DNA of 64,000 bases from Linepithema humile (taxonomy: Eukaryota > Arthropoda > Insecta > Hymenoptera > Formicidae). Both the position numbers and the translations under genes were made by a program. The DNA lies in contig NC_090131.1 of the NCBI RefSeq assembly GCF_040581485.1, forward strand, positions 310,001 to 374,000, in the 5' to 3' direction. Below, one piece after another: positions 50,122 through 63,924 of the stretch; the first letter of the stretch is position 1, and every line of letters starts with the position of its first letter. The notes below the pieces were generated by a model. That model was not told the origin of the DNA, made no database searches, and saw nothing but the letters and a program-made list of their open reading frames with translations.

Positions 50122-53100
50122 TCAATTTTCTACTTTGCTACCGGTTTTTTCATCGTACTGAACGGACGGTATCATAGGAGGCTTAAAACCGTATTCCATC
50201 TTCGACTGCCTGAAATTTCCGGTATACCGCGCTTCTGGCTGCCTAGACCTTCTTAAAGTAGCTGTCATCGCCGAGATTTGCGTGTTACTTGCGGAGAACT
50301 GCGGCGAAAATTTTATCTGAGAAAACGCAGTCTTGTCCTGCGTGGTCTTACGCGGAGACGTAAGGCCCGCGTCTTTGATTGTCGCTTTGTCTTTCTCCAA
50401 CAGATTATACAGAATCTGTCGTTTGAAGGACCTCGGCACCACAGTGTACGAGGGTGCGATCATGTGCGGTCGTAACACTATGTGATCGTTAAACTTTTTT
50501 GGCAGTATCATCAATTTGACTGCATTCAAGTGCTCCGTCGGAATATAGCTCTTGTCGTGGTCGTACGCCGACCACGGCCCGCTGTATAGATCGCTATAGA
50601 ATTGCGATGTATTCGTTTCGCTTTGGTGTGGTTCAAAGGTGAAACTATCAACGGTATTTTTATCGCGAGAATTTGCGTTTCCGCCGATAAAAACCGACTC
50701 GCGTAACTTGTGCTGATATTTATTGGATTTGGTCTCGATCGCGCCGTTATTGTCGATCGGTCTATCCGTATTCACGCGATATGACAGCCGAGAAGGCAGT
50801 GAGAAAGCCGGCTTTTCCGTGACTTTCTCTATTGGCACATGCGACGGCGACTTCTCAATCGAATAAGTTGCCGGTAATTTCATGTGTTGCGGATATGCGG
50901 AAGATTGCAGTCGTTTGACCGTGTAAGGTATTCTCTTCTCGATGTAGATTGGATAGAGATGCGGCCCGCGAATCTGCTTCTCCACAATATGATCGATTGG
51001 CACTTGCACGCGCACGTGATACGGCTGCGATACTGCAACTGGTACCTGTACCGGGATTGGCGCTTTTTTTTCAATTACTTTCTCAATTTCGATTGAATGT
51101 GGCACATGGACGGTCTTTTCGACGATCTTTTCGATCGGATAGGGCTGCGGAATTGGCACCAAGAACCCGTCGTTCGCGGATGATCCTTCGGGAATAATCT
51201 TGAGAAGAAGTTGCGGAGTTTCTGGTCGCTTTATTTCCGATGATCGGAACGGATTATTTAAGTGCAACTGCTCTCGATATGTACTCGATATGTATGGTTT
51301 AACAGGCTGCACATTGTTGTATTTAAATGACTGCGATTCCAAAGTTTGAGGCGTTTGTTCGTGAATACTTGATTCGGCAATCAAAGCCGAAGCGTCTTGC
51401 CCGATCGTCTTGCTAGCGTCATCCTTAAGAGTATTGTACTCGTGTCGATTGTGTTTCTGCGGTAGTCCAAATGCATGTGTCTTGACAATGTTCCTATCAA
51501 CTTGATGGTTACCTAAAACAGAAATCAATATCAACATATTGTCTACCGCATTTCTCTACGAACAAGTGAAAGCTGACAATTTACGCGGCTAATGCACTTT
51601 GATCACTGTGCATATATTAATAAGCGCATATAATTATTCCAACATTGCGTGTTAACATTGCGGCAGCGATCAATTAACCGTAAATAAGTAATGAACATTG
51701 TTTGTTCCTGCTTGAGAGGAAAGAAAACGTATATAATTATATAGAAGGAGTTACAAAGTTCATCGGATTGCATATACAAGATGTGTCAAAAAAATAAGAC
51801 TAAATTTTCTCTCAAGAATTAACAACATTGCAAAAACGAGACTGCATCGAACGAGAGCTACATTTCTAATTTAACTTCTGTGCAAACTTCAACTTGCTAG
51901 AGAGAAAGAGAGAGAATAAGAATAAGACAAAAAATGATTGATACAAAAATTGAACAATTTAGTATTACTTTGATAGATATGATTTAATCGTAATTCTGAT
52001 TGCTCACCTTGATCGTACTGTTGCTTGGATCTTTGGGCATTGTTTGTTTTGGTGATATCAAGATTGGAAGATTGGATGTATTCTGCGGGATAATGAATCT
52101 CATGTATCGGCGCGGCATAGTAGAGCTCGATAGACTTTTGAATCTCGACAGAATTATCAGGAATCTTCTGTGCGACAACGCCAATAGACTTATCTTTCTC
52201 GTCACATTGAAAGTTCTCATTTTTACAATCAACACGTGATTGATTTCTGTTGATGAACTCTTCATTTACAGTTGCTAAACGTTGTAAATTATTTTGAAAA
52301 TAATTATTTGTGTCCATTGCGGCAGATTGCTCGCTGTTATCCATCAAATCGGTCTCATCGGCGTTCATCAGAGTGATTCCGACCTGCAAAGGATTCAACA
52401 TGATCGATGATGTCGTTATGGAAGCCGTTGCCGCCTTGGAAGGCTCGGCGTCAATCTTTGAGATAAGTTTGGCATTCTCGACTGACTTGGATGCGTCGTT
52501 ATCATCCAAATAATCAACTACATCCTGAGGTAAATCCTCGCTGTCAGGCAAGTCAGGCACTACGATGGGAGCCGAGAATTTCCTTATTTGTAAAGGACTA
52601 ATTTCTACGGACGTCGGTGTTCTGTCGACGCTCTCGGATTTCTTGACAAATTCCGTAGATTTTTTCGTAATTTTATCCGCAACATCATGATACGTTTCAG
52701 ATGATCCTGCTTGTGACATAAGAAGACTTTCAGACATGTTTTCAAAGAACGAAACAACGTTTGTCTTACCTAGCGGCGAGTTTTCCGTTATTATGCTCCT
52801 GACATCAAAATTTTCATCAAAATTCTTTGTATTAGGATCTTCAATTATTTGAGGATTATCGGAAGATAAATTGTCCGAAATGTTTTCTTTTCTTTGCACA
52901 TATGCAAACGGTTCATGCGTGATTGATACGTAAAGTTCCCCGCGGTCATCTTCATTTTCGAGAGATACACTGCTGTTGAAGGACTTTTGGAAATTCGTAT
53001 ACTTGTCAGTCGACTGGCTATTTGTAGTTTCAATAGTAGATTTGACAATTGCCTTGTCACCAGAGTGACTTTGCTCCCCCCAAACCCTCTGTCCAAAACT

Positions 53101-56100
53101 GCCAGCATTCTTGACCAGGAGTATGTCTTCAGGTACCGTGTATTTTGGCTCGTAATTCAGATGCTTTCTAAATGGATAATTCGCAATTGTTTTGGTGAAC
53201 GATGTCGAATATATCGGCGGAGAAGAATTAGAAGTGAAAGTATCACTAGATTCTTTTTCGTCAGCACTAACGTCTGAGCTACTTAATTCGGCATTCACAT
53301 TGTAATCAGAATGATCCTCGACGTTCGTCTTCTCGGGATTCTTCGTTTCTACGTTCTCCAAGTAAGACTGCGCTATCTGTTCTGCAGGCAAATCTCGAAA
53401 TTCCGTGTAACTGACAACCTGAAAAATGAGTTAAATCATCTATTCAGAAAATTTTTGGAACAATTTTGCAACTAAAATTACGTTAAGAACTTGTGGAATT
53501 ATTGATGTTTTTATTTTATTATACACTTTATTTTTTTTTTTTTTTTAAATTGTTTCTTTTTTCAATTCTTTCTCTCCCTATATCTCTGCAAATTTATCGA
53601 TTCGACGAGAAAACAAGTAAGAGATCAAGAGGAAACTCAATTTTGTTAAGCCATAGATTTCCAAGCAAAGTAAATCATAGTGGTTCAAAAGATTTTGCAA
53701 AATGCAAAAAAGCAAAAATGAAATATAGTGTTTGCGATGAAGATCAATGATTGGCAGAAATTTTAATTCTTTCCAGACAATAATATCGACATACTTTTTT
53801 ACAAGCAAAATATTCAGTGGAGAAATCTGCATGCGTTCCACTTTGTAAGCAAATTTGTGCTACCTTCTACCGGGAAGTGCTCGTATATAATGACTGATGT
53901 GCATTCTTGATAACACATACTATGAAGATTATAAATAAAGAGCACTATTATTTTCAAGGAAATTATTTGTAATACAATAAAGTTTATTAGACACTAAGTA
54001 TCATATATTTTAAGCAGTCATTTTTCTCAAAAATGCCTGCCAATCACTATGCCGCAAAGAATTAATGTACGTAGAAAGAAAAAAGGATTAGATTTAAAAA
54101 CATTTATTGTTAAGAAAAATATATATAAGTAAAATCCGCTAGTATCGCCTAACGAATAGTTCAAAAGGTTTAACTGTTCCGTTATTTCTGTCTTCCGGGA
54201 AAGGTCAACAAATTCGTCGGACAAATATATCTTTACTATTTTTGCTAGAGAAAGAATCAATTAGTCCTTGAAAAAAATGCTCGCTACTTTTAATGGGACG
54301 GGCAAATTCATTAAAAAGAATCTACGGCATCTTGTCATTTTTCGTAATCCCGCACTACGGTTTTCGCATCGCAATGAGATCTGCAACGTGCGGAGGCTGA
54401 AAATAACACATCTGTGTAGCGATCGTGCCGCGCACGAGATGAGAGAAAGGTGCAGTTACGGTACTAACATTGATCTTCCTTTCTCCTGCAGCATTCGAGC
54501 GAGAAGAAAGGAGAAACGGAAAAGATGTGCTCCGCATTCTTGCACCGCGCGCGAAAGAAAAACCAGTGAGAGTCGTCGTAAATCCTGATGGTCTCTAACG
54601 AGAACGAAGAGTGGATCATAAATAGCACGTTAATACATCCTCAATTTTTATCGACCGGTTTTGGACCTTATTATTTTAATAGCCAAAACTCCATAATGCT
54701 CTTTCTCTTGCAAATTCGATATTTTTAATTTAAAGGTTCGATATAACATATAAGTTAGTAACTCGTAGAATTTTGCTAAAATATCATATCTTTGCAAAAT
54801 AGATCTATGAACTTATTTTGTTTTTCCTCTCTTACACAATTGTTGCCAATTTACATTCTAAACGTTTAGTCTGGCAAAATCCTTTAATTTTTAAATTTAA
54901 ACAAATAATTTGTTGCAAATAATTTTTTATGAAAAATCTTTTCATAATTTTATATACTTTTTTTTATAACAATATTATATTATTTTTTTGTCATTTGATT
55001 AAAAAATTTTTTAAATTATAATGAAATATTATAACATATAATCACAATTAGATTATAAAATATTATCATCAATTTTTTGTATGAGATTTGTATATTCTTT
55101 TCAATATTTTAATTTTTTTAATATTTTGTTTGTTCTAATAACCTGATTTTGATGGTATTTCTCAGTGAAATGGAGAAGCCGAGAAGTTTTTGCGAGCATT
55201 AAGAATCTGCAATGTAGGATTTGTAGTGCGGATAAGCCAAGATATGATTTTACCGTTTAGAAATACTTATCCAAGAGGAACAATTAAAAGAAGTGATGCA
55301 AAATAATAACGGAAACTGTTCCGTCTCAAAGCAAATATACACAATTATATTTGTCACACACATAATGCATATTTGGCTCAATCCTTTTTATTGTTTTCTC
55401 ACCACAAATATCACCGACTAAATGCCATAAAAAGAATAAAAATACATTAAATTATTTATGGTGTACAATCATACAAATGATTTTTTTAAGAACTTGAGAT
55501 TTTGATCGAAATTTAATTTTCTCACCGTAGGTAGATTTAAGATGCACGCATCAATCGCATATATTTGATGTTTGCCGATCGACTTATTCTTCTGCATAGT
55601 GTGACATTGTGTAACAAGTGTATGCGGTACATCTTGCTAAAAATTACTGGAGAACAAATTTACGTTCATGTGTGGCCACTTTCACCGGCAAGTTTCCTTT
55701 TAGCGCGAAGAAAATATATATTCCCGTGCCTGTCAGCGCATTCCCTGTTTGTTGTCGCGTTTTACCTTGCCCGTTTTACCAACACGTTCTGCTACGGCGG
55801 AACGCTTCTTAATGTTTGTATAATATTGCTCGCGTCGATTAAGCTAATGCTTTGAGAAAGGCATTTAAAAAAATATGGGAACTGCGGTCGATAAATGATT
55901 TCGGGATCGCGGTACTTGCAAGTGAAAATATTCTCTTTCTCTCTCTGTTTTCCAGAATGACTGTGACATTCACTCGGTCTATATCAGCTCCTAACTGTAA
56001 TTCATCTCGTAGCTTGTCGCGCCTATACGTAAAGTAGCACTTAAATGATGCACTGCAAGTAGATCGAGGTTAAAGATTTCTATGCCCCAAGGTTAAAGAT

Positions 56101-57712
56101 ATCTGAAGGCATTTGATTCGCCTAAACTTTAAAATCGGTCGGCTTTAAGAAAAGAAATTTTTGGCCATGCGCTTTAATCATTTGCGAAGCCACTTTCTCT
56201 GTTTCATACTGAAACTGTTGGTCTGGATCTGTATTCGAGCTTGATTATGTCGTTTTTAATCAGCTTCAAACTCATTTTCTTTACTTCATATTACTAATGT
56301 TTTGTCCAAATTTTATCGATTAATAGAAAATCAAAATAACATCTTTTCTATTGTACTTTTAAAGTTTGTATATGCAAAGGAATGTGTGTAACTCTCTGGC
56401 GTAACCGTATAATTTTCATTCAAAACTTTTTTCTCCAAGATGCTTCGTTTTTTAAATATTTAGATGCATAATTTAAACATCCTGTATAAATAATTAAATG
56501 TTAAAAATTTTACATAAATATTATATATCTTTTAAAAAATTCAATGATTCAATGATGATAATTTTTTAGACTACAATTGCATTCAATAATGTACTTTGAA
56601 TTTACCTTTTCATCGTTAAATTTGGTAACGTTAGATTCCAAGGATGCTGCTATAGCTGCCCATGTAATAAGAACAATCTGCAAAAGAAATGAGCATCTCG
56701 TATCAAAAAAATAAATATGACAAAGAGACTGAAAATACAACACAATGCAAAGGAATTAAATTTCCGGTATGTCATCACTGATTCTGTAATTAAAAAACTT
56801 TTTCTCGAAGTAATAATATATATACTTTTTATACATTATTAAATTTATAAAAAATAAACCTTTTTAAAATGCTAAAAAACTAATACAGTACCATTTAAAA
56901 AATTTAAGTTGATCTTGATTTAGCCTTAATGGAAGAATTCAAGATCATACTAAAGTCTTTATCCTATGTCTTTTTGGCAACTGCACAACTTTTATCTGAA
57001 ACTTTTTTCCTAAAGATGTTGCATTTACGGAATGTTTAGATGCATTATTATATAAAATGGAACATCTTGCATATAATTATTATAGATATTATATTACTGT
57101 ATTACTGTATTATATTTCTCTCTTTTTATTAAAAGTACTTAATAATTATAAAAGTATCGTATTTTCGTTTCACTATCATTGCTATTTACATTTAAATTAC
57201 ATTTATTTCTTAAATATTTGTCCAAATCTATCGTTAGCGTGTGATAGGTCAAAGAATCCTAAACATTATATGTTAAAAATTAAAATAAAAACTTTTGGTT
57301 TTTGTCACATTTAAGTCATGTAAATAAAGAACAGGGAAAAAATGCTACAATTATAAGAAAAACTTATTTAACTCACAGCGTAGAATCGCATATTTTCTAT
57401 CTTAGCGCATCAGTGAGCAAAAGCCTCAGTGAGTTTTTTCCGCGTTATCTTGCCGTCGTTGATTTTTCGGTTTGCTTTACACTTTGATTTCTATCGTGAT
57501 ATTTTCTACGTATTCGCGCGATGTTCGCACTCCGCCACAAAACAGTGTACTACTTCATTCTGACGCGATATACTTGGCTTAAACCAAAGTTCCCTCCAGT
57601 TATCCCCACGTCGACAATCCGAAAAGCCGATCTGCCAGCAGCAGCCTCTTACAATATCCTTCCAGTATCCGCGAGTAATGTCAGTGCACACCAGTAATGC
57701 CAAAATAGACAT
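50122..57712 (-). CDS. Large secreted, mostly disordered protein; putative cuticle/matrix protein
   Basis: Minus-strand exons 57712-57692, 56677-56606, 53418-52008 and 51512-50122 join in phase (964 aa). The 21-base first exon (MSILALL) plus IVLITWAAIAASLES forms a signal peptide. The first donor (CTG|GTGTGC) is the weakest junction. Exon 3 (residues about 32-501) is Ser/Asp/Glu/Thr/Asn-rich without recognisable folds. Exon 4 has, at about 619-705, a block alternating Pro/Val/Ile with Glu-Lys: VPIPQPYPIEKIVEK, VHVPHSIEIEKVIEKK and VPVAVSQPYHVRVQVPIDH. Such VPVP..EK repeats are common in insect cuticular and extracellular low-complexity proteins. Only two long exons make up almost all of the protein. 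I do not recognise a named orthologue. A structural extracellular role is inferred from composition, signal peptide and neighbouring cuticle genes. Confidence 0.8.
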
Positions 57713-58419
57713 TGTTCGCTTTTTGTTACATTTGACAACGTTATTTAAATATTCAGTATCTTTTACAAATATGTTGAAAAATATGTAGAAATATTTGCTG
57801 AATAATTTGGTTGCTTTGATATTGCCGCGAAAGATGTTAAAATATATGAAAAGTATTTTACAACCGACCTAATTATATATTTGTGATTCTTAATTTTTAA
57901 TTAACAAGTGACTTCCCGTTGACTTTTGTCACATGATATAATAATCATTAAAAATCGTGTAGAAATCTTACACAACATATTCTTAGTATGCGTCAAAAAA
58001 TGGAAAAAAATTAATTAGTGAAAGAAATTAATTATTAGAAGCTACGAAAGAAATTATTTCTATAGAATTCTGTCGCTTTTAATAAAATATCGACCATTTT
58101 GTCGGTAGTCGGTGGACATCTCATATGAGATTCATATGAGATTGCATCCTGAGATGCCAGCAGAAATGATTATGGAGACACTCCGACTCTCCAACCGGGC
58201 CTCGAAATGGTCGGAATTGAGCGAACTGTTATTAAGGTTACATGAATAGCAAAGAGGTTGTCGAAGTAGAGTCGATAATTACCATCGGCGCATTTACCAT
58301 CAGCGTACACTTACCATCGATTGTCGTACTCATCAAGTCATAACAGCTAATCAAAAAGTGGCGCTGTTCTCGGTACAAGCTCTTGATCATCCTGTTTTCC
58401 AGGAAAACTTTTCCTGTTA
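57713..58419. other. Intergenic region between divergent genes
   Basis: Upstream region of the large minus-strand gene. It includes a small direct repeat of TCATATGAGATT (58121-58142). No gene seen before the transposon. Confidence 0.35.
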
Positions 58420-58427
58420 ACTTGGTT

Positions 58428-58814
58428 CGGTGTTCCGATTAGGGACCGGTTTGTTTGCGCATGTGCGGCCATACGGCGTCAGTAAAGTGTCTCGTACATA
58501 TAAAAAGAGACACCGTTACCCAGCTTCATTTAAAGTAATAAAAATTTTTTTAATGTATTAAAAAATAAAATATATATACATATATATATATATATGTACA
58601 AAAAAACATTATATATATATATAATTTAATTATTTTATAAATATTAATTATAATAAATAAAAAAGTCTTATTTTATTTTTATCTTCCTAATCTCTTCCTG
58701 TTAAAAGTCCCGCGTAAATTCCTGCACACGACATGTGTCGGTACTGCATTCCCGTCGCCGCGCAAGCGCAAAGCCACATATACGCTAAGCAGCCGATCCC
58801 TAATCGGAACAATG
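58428..58814. mobile_element. Non-autonomous hAT-like element upstream of GDPGP1
   Basis: The ends are inverted repeats: CGGTGTTCCGATTAGGGACC on the left, and CATTGTTCCGATTAGGGATC read inward from the right. An identical 8-bp ACTTGGTT lies outside each end (58420-58427, 58815-58822). The 387-bp interior has TA-rich tracts and no coding capacity. An 8-bp duplication and a degenerate CAGTG-type terminus suggest hAT. It ends 144 bp before the GDPGP1 ATG and may contribute to its promoter. Confidence 0.8.
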
Positions 58815-58958
58815 ACTTGGTTTTCTAATCCCGGCTAAAATGGGTCGTTTCGAGCCATTCTGACGAGTAACCGTATACTTTATACACGCTGATTTTCGCT
58901 TCTGAGCTACATATAGGTTATACTGGGACAGAAAACATTAATATCACATGATTAGACA

Positions 58959-60329
58959 ATGTTTTCACATCAACAGGTTACCTTCTTTTATGATACAAAA
59001 GATTTAAATTTTACTGTCAAATCATGTGAAGAAGCTGAAGCTCCATTTGATAATATCTTGCAGAAAACGTGGAAGCAAGCTGAAGAAATAAAAGCATTCC
59101 GATATATTTTAAATATAAGAAGCAGTAAAATATTGAAAGGGAAATATAGATTTCTGGCACAGGTACACTTAATGGTGTTTCAAATTGACATTTTAGACAG
59201 AAAAGAATATTTTTACTTAATTTAGAATGCAATGACAATTTCAGTTAAATCCAGACAGAGGTCAATGTAAACGTACACCAGAATTGATCACATCTATGGT
59301 TCAACCTTTTAAACATATGGGTTTTAATTTTACTAAACTATTACAACAAGAAATATTATTTGATATAGGAAATGGAGATGCAAACGATGTAGTTGCAATT
59401 AATGCCAGTCCTCTGGAACAAGGTCATTGTTTACTCCTTACAGAACGTATGAAATGTTTACCACAAGTTATAACAGAATACAGTCTTCACAAAGCAGTAG
59501 AATTATGTCTTTTAAGTAATTCATGGTAATGATTGTATACTACTAAAAACACTTCTATAGATGTAAAATAAGAAAAAAATATATTATCTTTTCTTTTTTT
59601 TACTTTAGGTCATTACGAGTTGTTTTTAATAGTTTGTGTGCTTATGCGTCTGTTAACCATTTACACTGGCATTTGTACTATTTAAAATGTGAGATGCTTC
59701 TTGAATATATTGTAAGCAATATGTTGGAAAATACTCTGTTTATTGTAAATATTTGTAATGTAATATATATTACATTTATTTTGTTTCAGAACATATGCAA
59801 TTATATATCAGACGTATATTTATTGATGGATTATCCAGCAAAAGGATTCTGTCTCAAGTTGTCTAGTTTTAAAAATATTAGAGATTTGGTATCTAAATCA
59901 TTCCTTATAATAAATTATTTACAATTATGTCAAATAGCACATAATGTATACATTACACGAGCAAAATCAACGTCTGATGACAAATGGTATAATGATGTAC
60001 GCATTTACATTTGGGCTAGAAAATCCTCCACTGGTATCAAAAATACAATTGCATTTAAACCTGCAGTATGTGAACTTTTTGGACATTTAATAATTGCAGG
60101 TAAGAATAAAATCTATATTTAATGTTATAAATCAAATTTTTGTCCTTTTTAACTAATAATTTGATTGCTTAAATTAAGAGAGCTGTACTAAATTTTATAT
60201 ATATAATTTTTAGATGAAAGTGTGTATGATACTTTGTCCGAAGATGATGTAATTCATATTCTGAATGATATTACAGACGAATATTTTTTATTAATTAAAG
60301 ATAAACTTAAATGTATTTTAGAGAAATAA
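58959..60329 (+). CDS. GDPGP1: GDP-D-glucose phosphorylase 1
   Basis: Five exons join in phase: 58959-59162, 59245-59525, 59609-59711, 59790-60099, 60214-60329 (337 aa). The histidine-triad-like motif NHLHWHL is at residues 178-184 (His179, His181, His183), inside the long galactose-1-phosphate-uridylyltransferase/HIT-type fold. Other family blocks are AQLNPDRGQCKR, NASPLEQGHCLL, LLMDYPAKGFCLKL and a C-terminal DESVYDTLSEDD. The enzyme phosphorolyses GDP-D-glucose to GDP and glucose-1-phosphate, thought to clean up mis-made GDP-glucose in the cytosol. The N-terminus is less certain: MFSHQQ precedes a CAG that could be a splice acceptor, so a different upstream start is possible. The gene is closely followed by the sugar transporter on the same strand. 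Confidence 0.93.
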
Positions 60330-60850
60330 ATAATATGGTATGTATTATCTTATGTAACCAAATGAATGATAAAGATATATACTCCAGAATCTCCTTAAGA
60401 TTTATTCATAGTGATATTAGGCTAGTATTAGCTGGTATTAGGTGTGGAAGGCATGCAAGCACAACTGAATGTGCCATAATGCACACTTAATTTCCATGTA
60501 GGAAAACGCAATCCAGTACGTATATATTTCGGAAATGAATGTATATAATTACAATTAATATGTTATTAGTATAAATTCTATTATGTGAGTGCAATAATTT
60601 CAAGAAATTTCTCAAGAGTGATTTATTTAAGAAACCATAATTAGTAATTTAATTCTCACTAACATAATAGCATGATGCAAGTTTTCCAAATTATATAACA
60701 GTGTCATTTGTGTATGTATGCTTATTATTATAAGCAAACCGATTTAAAAAATTATACAGTGCATGCAAAAATTGTAAACTATGTTTAGCAGTTATCATAT
60801 ACTTTTATATTTCAGGAGTATTTTAGTATATTTGGAAATTGTTATTTGAA
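60330..60850. other. Short intergenic spacer between GDPGP1 and the sugar transporter
   Basis: About 520 AT-rich bases holding the 3' end of GDPGP1 and the promoter and leader of the transporter. No further feature is recognised. Confidence 0.4.
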
Positions 60851-61567
60851 ATGGATAAAAGTGAAGAAATTCTTGATGAAAATATGCACAATACTACAGA
60901 TAAGGATTTCCACAATGAAGTTAGGTAAAATATATGGAATATTTGCATTAAATATTGTTATTTGATTGTGTGTATTTAAATGCAGAAAAGTTGTAATATT
61001 TTTTTTGTTTTTTACGAGTTTCAAAATGCATAAAAAATTGATTAAATAGAAAAATATTGCTATCTTATTGCATTGTAATGTATAATTGAAATGAGCAGAC
61101 AAAAATATCAAATTTGAATGTTTGACTTGATTTTATTTATTATTTATGTGTATATTTTTACAGTAATGTTCTTCAGCCAATTAACACTACAAGCTCAAAA
61201 GAAAAAATAACAATAAGAGATATAATACCACAAGTAAGCTTTTAGTATTTTAATGTTTCCAGACATCATATATTACAAGTATTTATATCTATAAGATAAT
61301 TGATTGATAATGATAAATATAAATAATGACATGTTACCTTTCAGATCATTGCAAGCTGTGTAATTCATTGTATAGTTATACAAGCTGGTATAAATATGGC
61401 TTATAGTACAGTTTTGTTAAGTGGATTGGAATCAGACAATGCTGATATAAAAGTAACCGAAAATGAAGAATCTTGGATAGGTCAGTTTAATAATAAGATT
61501 TATCTTTGACAAAAATATTTTTGAGATTAAAGAGTACATCAGTGTTATTTAATAATTAGTAGAAAGA

Positions 61568-61610
<43 letters not shown>

Positions 61611-63064
61611 ATATAATTATCAGTAGTAGAATTTTATTTATACATATCAGTAGTTCTGTTCACTTATTATTTTGCACTTTTTATTTTATAGCAAGTCTAG
61701 TTACAATAACATTGCCAGTAGGCTCTCTCATTGCTGGCCCTTTAATGGATAGATTTGGACGCAAAACGGTTTGTTTATTATCTTGTGTTCCCGTAGCAAT
61801 CTCATGGATTTTTCTGATATTTACCAAATCCTTAATTATTATTTATGTGGCTAGAATTGTAGCTGGAATTGCAGCAGGATTAACAACTGTTAATTTGGTT
61901 TATATATCAGAACTCACACATCCCCAAGTCAGACCGATGCTTCTATGTCTTAATTCTGTGTTTGTTTCATTGGGTATTTTAATTACTTGTTGTCTAGCTG
62001 TATTGCTAGATTGGCGTAAAATGGCTATAATTTTCTTCACATTAGAATTTTGCATTTTTTTTGCACTTTTCTTTGTACCTGAAAGCCCCTACTGGCTCAT
62101 ATGCTTTAGAAATAGCATGTTTGATGAGAAACGATTTCGCAAAATGAAATACAATCTAAAACGACTTAACAGAAGGCAAACAGTGAGTATGATACAGTGT
62201 TTTATGATGTCTATACGCTTTTCAGAATATCACAGACAAAACATTTTTTAGATTTATGAGCAAGAATATTCACGAATTATGGGGACATACGCAAACCATG
62301 TAGTGAATGATGAAGTATCAAAAAATATAGCAGCATCTATAAAAAGTTATTATATTAAATTTATGTCCCCAAATGTCTACAAGCCTATAGTGATACTTTT
62401 TTTACTTTTTCTATTACAACAGTTATCTGGCTGCTATGTCATCATATTTTATGCCATTTCTGTTTTTCGTGAAATGGGTGGAACATTTGGCAAGGGTTTT
62501 GATGAAAATAGTGCACTTGTTATGTTAGGTATCATTCGATTTGTTATAAGTATACTAACAGTTTTTTGTAGTAGGAAATATGGCAGAAGAATGCTCTGTA
62601 TCTTGAGTGGAATTGGAATGACTATTTCTATGTTTCTTTCTGGAATGTATATGCATTTCACTATTTTGTATGATCAAAATGGCAATGTAGAAGAAACTAT
62701 GGCAGATCAAAAGTGGTTACTGCTGTTCTTTGTATTGTCTTATATTTGCACTAGTTCGTTTGGATTTATAAGTATTCCATGGACATTAATCGGAGAATTG
62801 CTCCCCGTATCCGTACGTGGTATCGGCGGAGGTCTTATGGTTTCTCTTGCTTATATAATGATGTTTGCTGTTGTAAAAAACTATCCATATATTTTAAAAA
62901 GCATGAGTATCGAGGGCATCTTTTTCTTTTTTAGCTTCATGTCCTTAATAGGTACAGCTTTTGTATATTTCTTTTTACCAGAAACTTTGGGCAAATCTTT
63001 TTCTGATATCGAAGAGTTTTTTTCTCCCAAAAAGAAGGAAGAAACGCATAATGCTAACCTATAA
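60851..63064 (+). CDS. Facilitative sugar transporter, Tret1-like (MFS, SLC2 type)
   Basis: Five exons join in phase: 60851-60924, 61164-61233, 61345-61480, 61692-62182, 62252-63064 (527 aa). After a polar N-terminus of about 48 residues come hydrophobic segments consistent with 12 membrane helices. MFS sugar-transporter signatures are all present: DRFGRK (113-118), the PESPYWL block (223-229) after helix 6, the helix-7 start LLQQLSGCY, the SRKYGRR loop between helices 8 and 9, and PETLGKS (500-506). The family moves trehalose or glucose across the plasma membrane down its gradient; the substrate cannot be told from sequence. The C-terminus is short (SPKKKEETHNANL). The last exon is unusually long (813 bases). 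AATAAA at 63199-63204 may end the transcript. Confidence 0.94.
61569..61606. repeat. (TA)n microsatellite in the transporter's third intron
   Basis: About 19 TA units. They create a spurious Tyr/Ile-rich open frame preceding exon 4. Confidence 0.95.
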
Positions 63065-63924
63065 TTTCTTGATTTTACTGTTTACTTTTTCTTATGCATG
63101 ATATTAATATTGGTTGAGGGGACTGTTTACTTAATCGACTTAGTCCATTACAATGGGATGATATATTTTATATAAAAGCATTTTAATATGTCTCAGACAA
63201 TAAATTAAGATAATAAGAAATGTCCTCAAATTAATATTGTATAATTGGCGGAGTAGCTTTGTGCATTTAGATTATTGTAAATGCTCTTCTATGTAAATAT
63301 ATTAAATTTTAATAATATATACGCACAAGAAAAATATATATATTGTATATAAAAAGGGCATGTGTGTGTGTGTGTGCGTGCGCGCTGTCAGAAATGTTAA
63401 TTGCATCATTTTTATTTCAATTTATTATGGTACAGAATTAAATACAAATGCAATTTGTATATATACTATAAATGTCTTTTTAAAAACGTGTATCCTATCG
63501 AATATAAAAAGCGCTTTTTTACAAAGTTTTATATATGTATATGTAATTTTTTATTCATTTCTTTATAATATAACAAAAGTAAGGAAATTTTGCTGTTATG
63601 TATTAATATTATTCGTACATTGCTTATCTTTTTTGCAATTTTTAATAAAAAAAAATAAACATACATATGTATTAAATACATAACCAGTCGGAGCAGTCTT
63701 ATTATAGCTACTAATATAATGATTTTTAATCTATTTCTTCTTTTTTTCTTTTTAATGTTATAACAAGTAGGAATATTAAGATAACACATTGTAAATATCA
63801 TAGCATGTGCATCATCTGTTTCACATTAATACGATATCTTAAATATATAAAGTATGGTTTAATAATTTCAAATATATAAAGTATGTGTTAATTTTCATAG
63901 TAAACTTTAATTTATTTGTTACAG
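63065..63924. other. 3' flank of the transporter gene
   Basis: AT-rich sequence with AATAAA at 63199-63204 and a short TG/CG repeat at 63360-63383. No gene recognised before the acceptor at 63923. Confidence 0.4.

Noticed and set aside
54268..54588. 106-codon plus-strand frame rich in Arg and Lys
   Set aside because: No domain, and it lies inside a large intron of the minus-strand gene. The basic composition looks like chance.
61568..61691. Apparent N-terminal extension (Tyr-Ile repeats) of the sugar transporter exon 4 frame
   Set aside because: It is the translated TA microsatellite of the intron. The true junction is the acceptor at 61690-61691.
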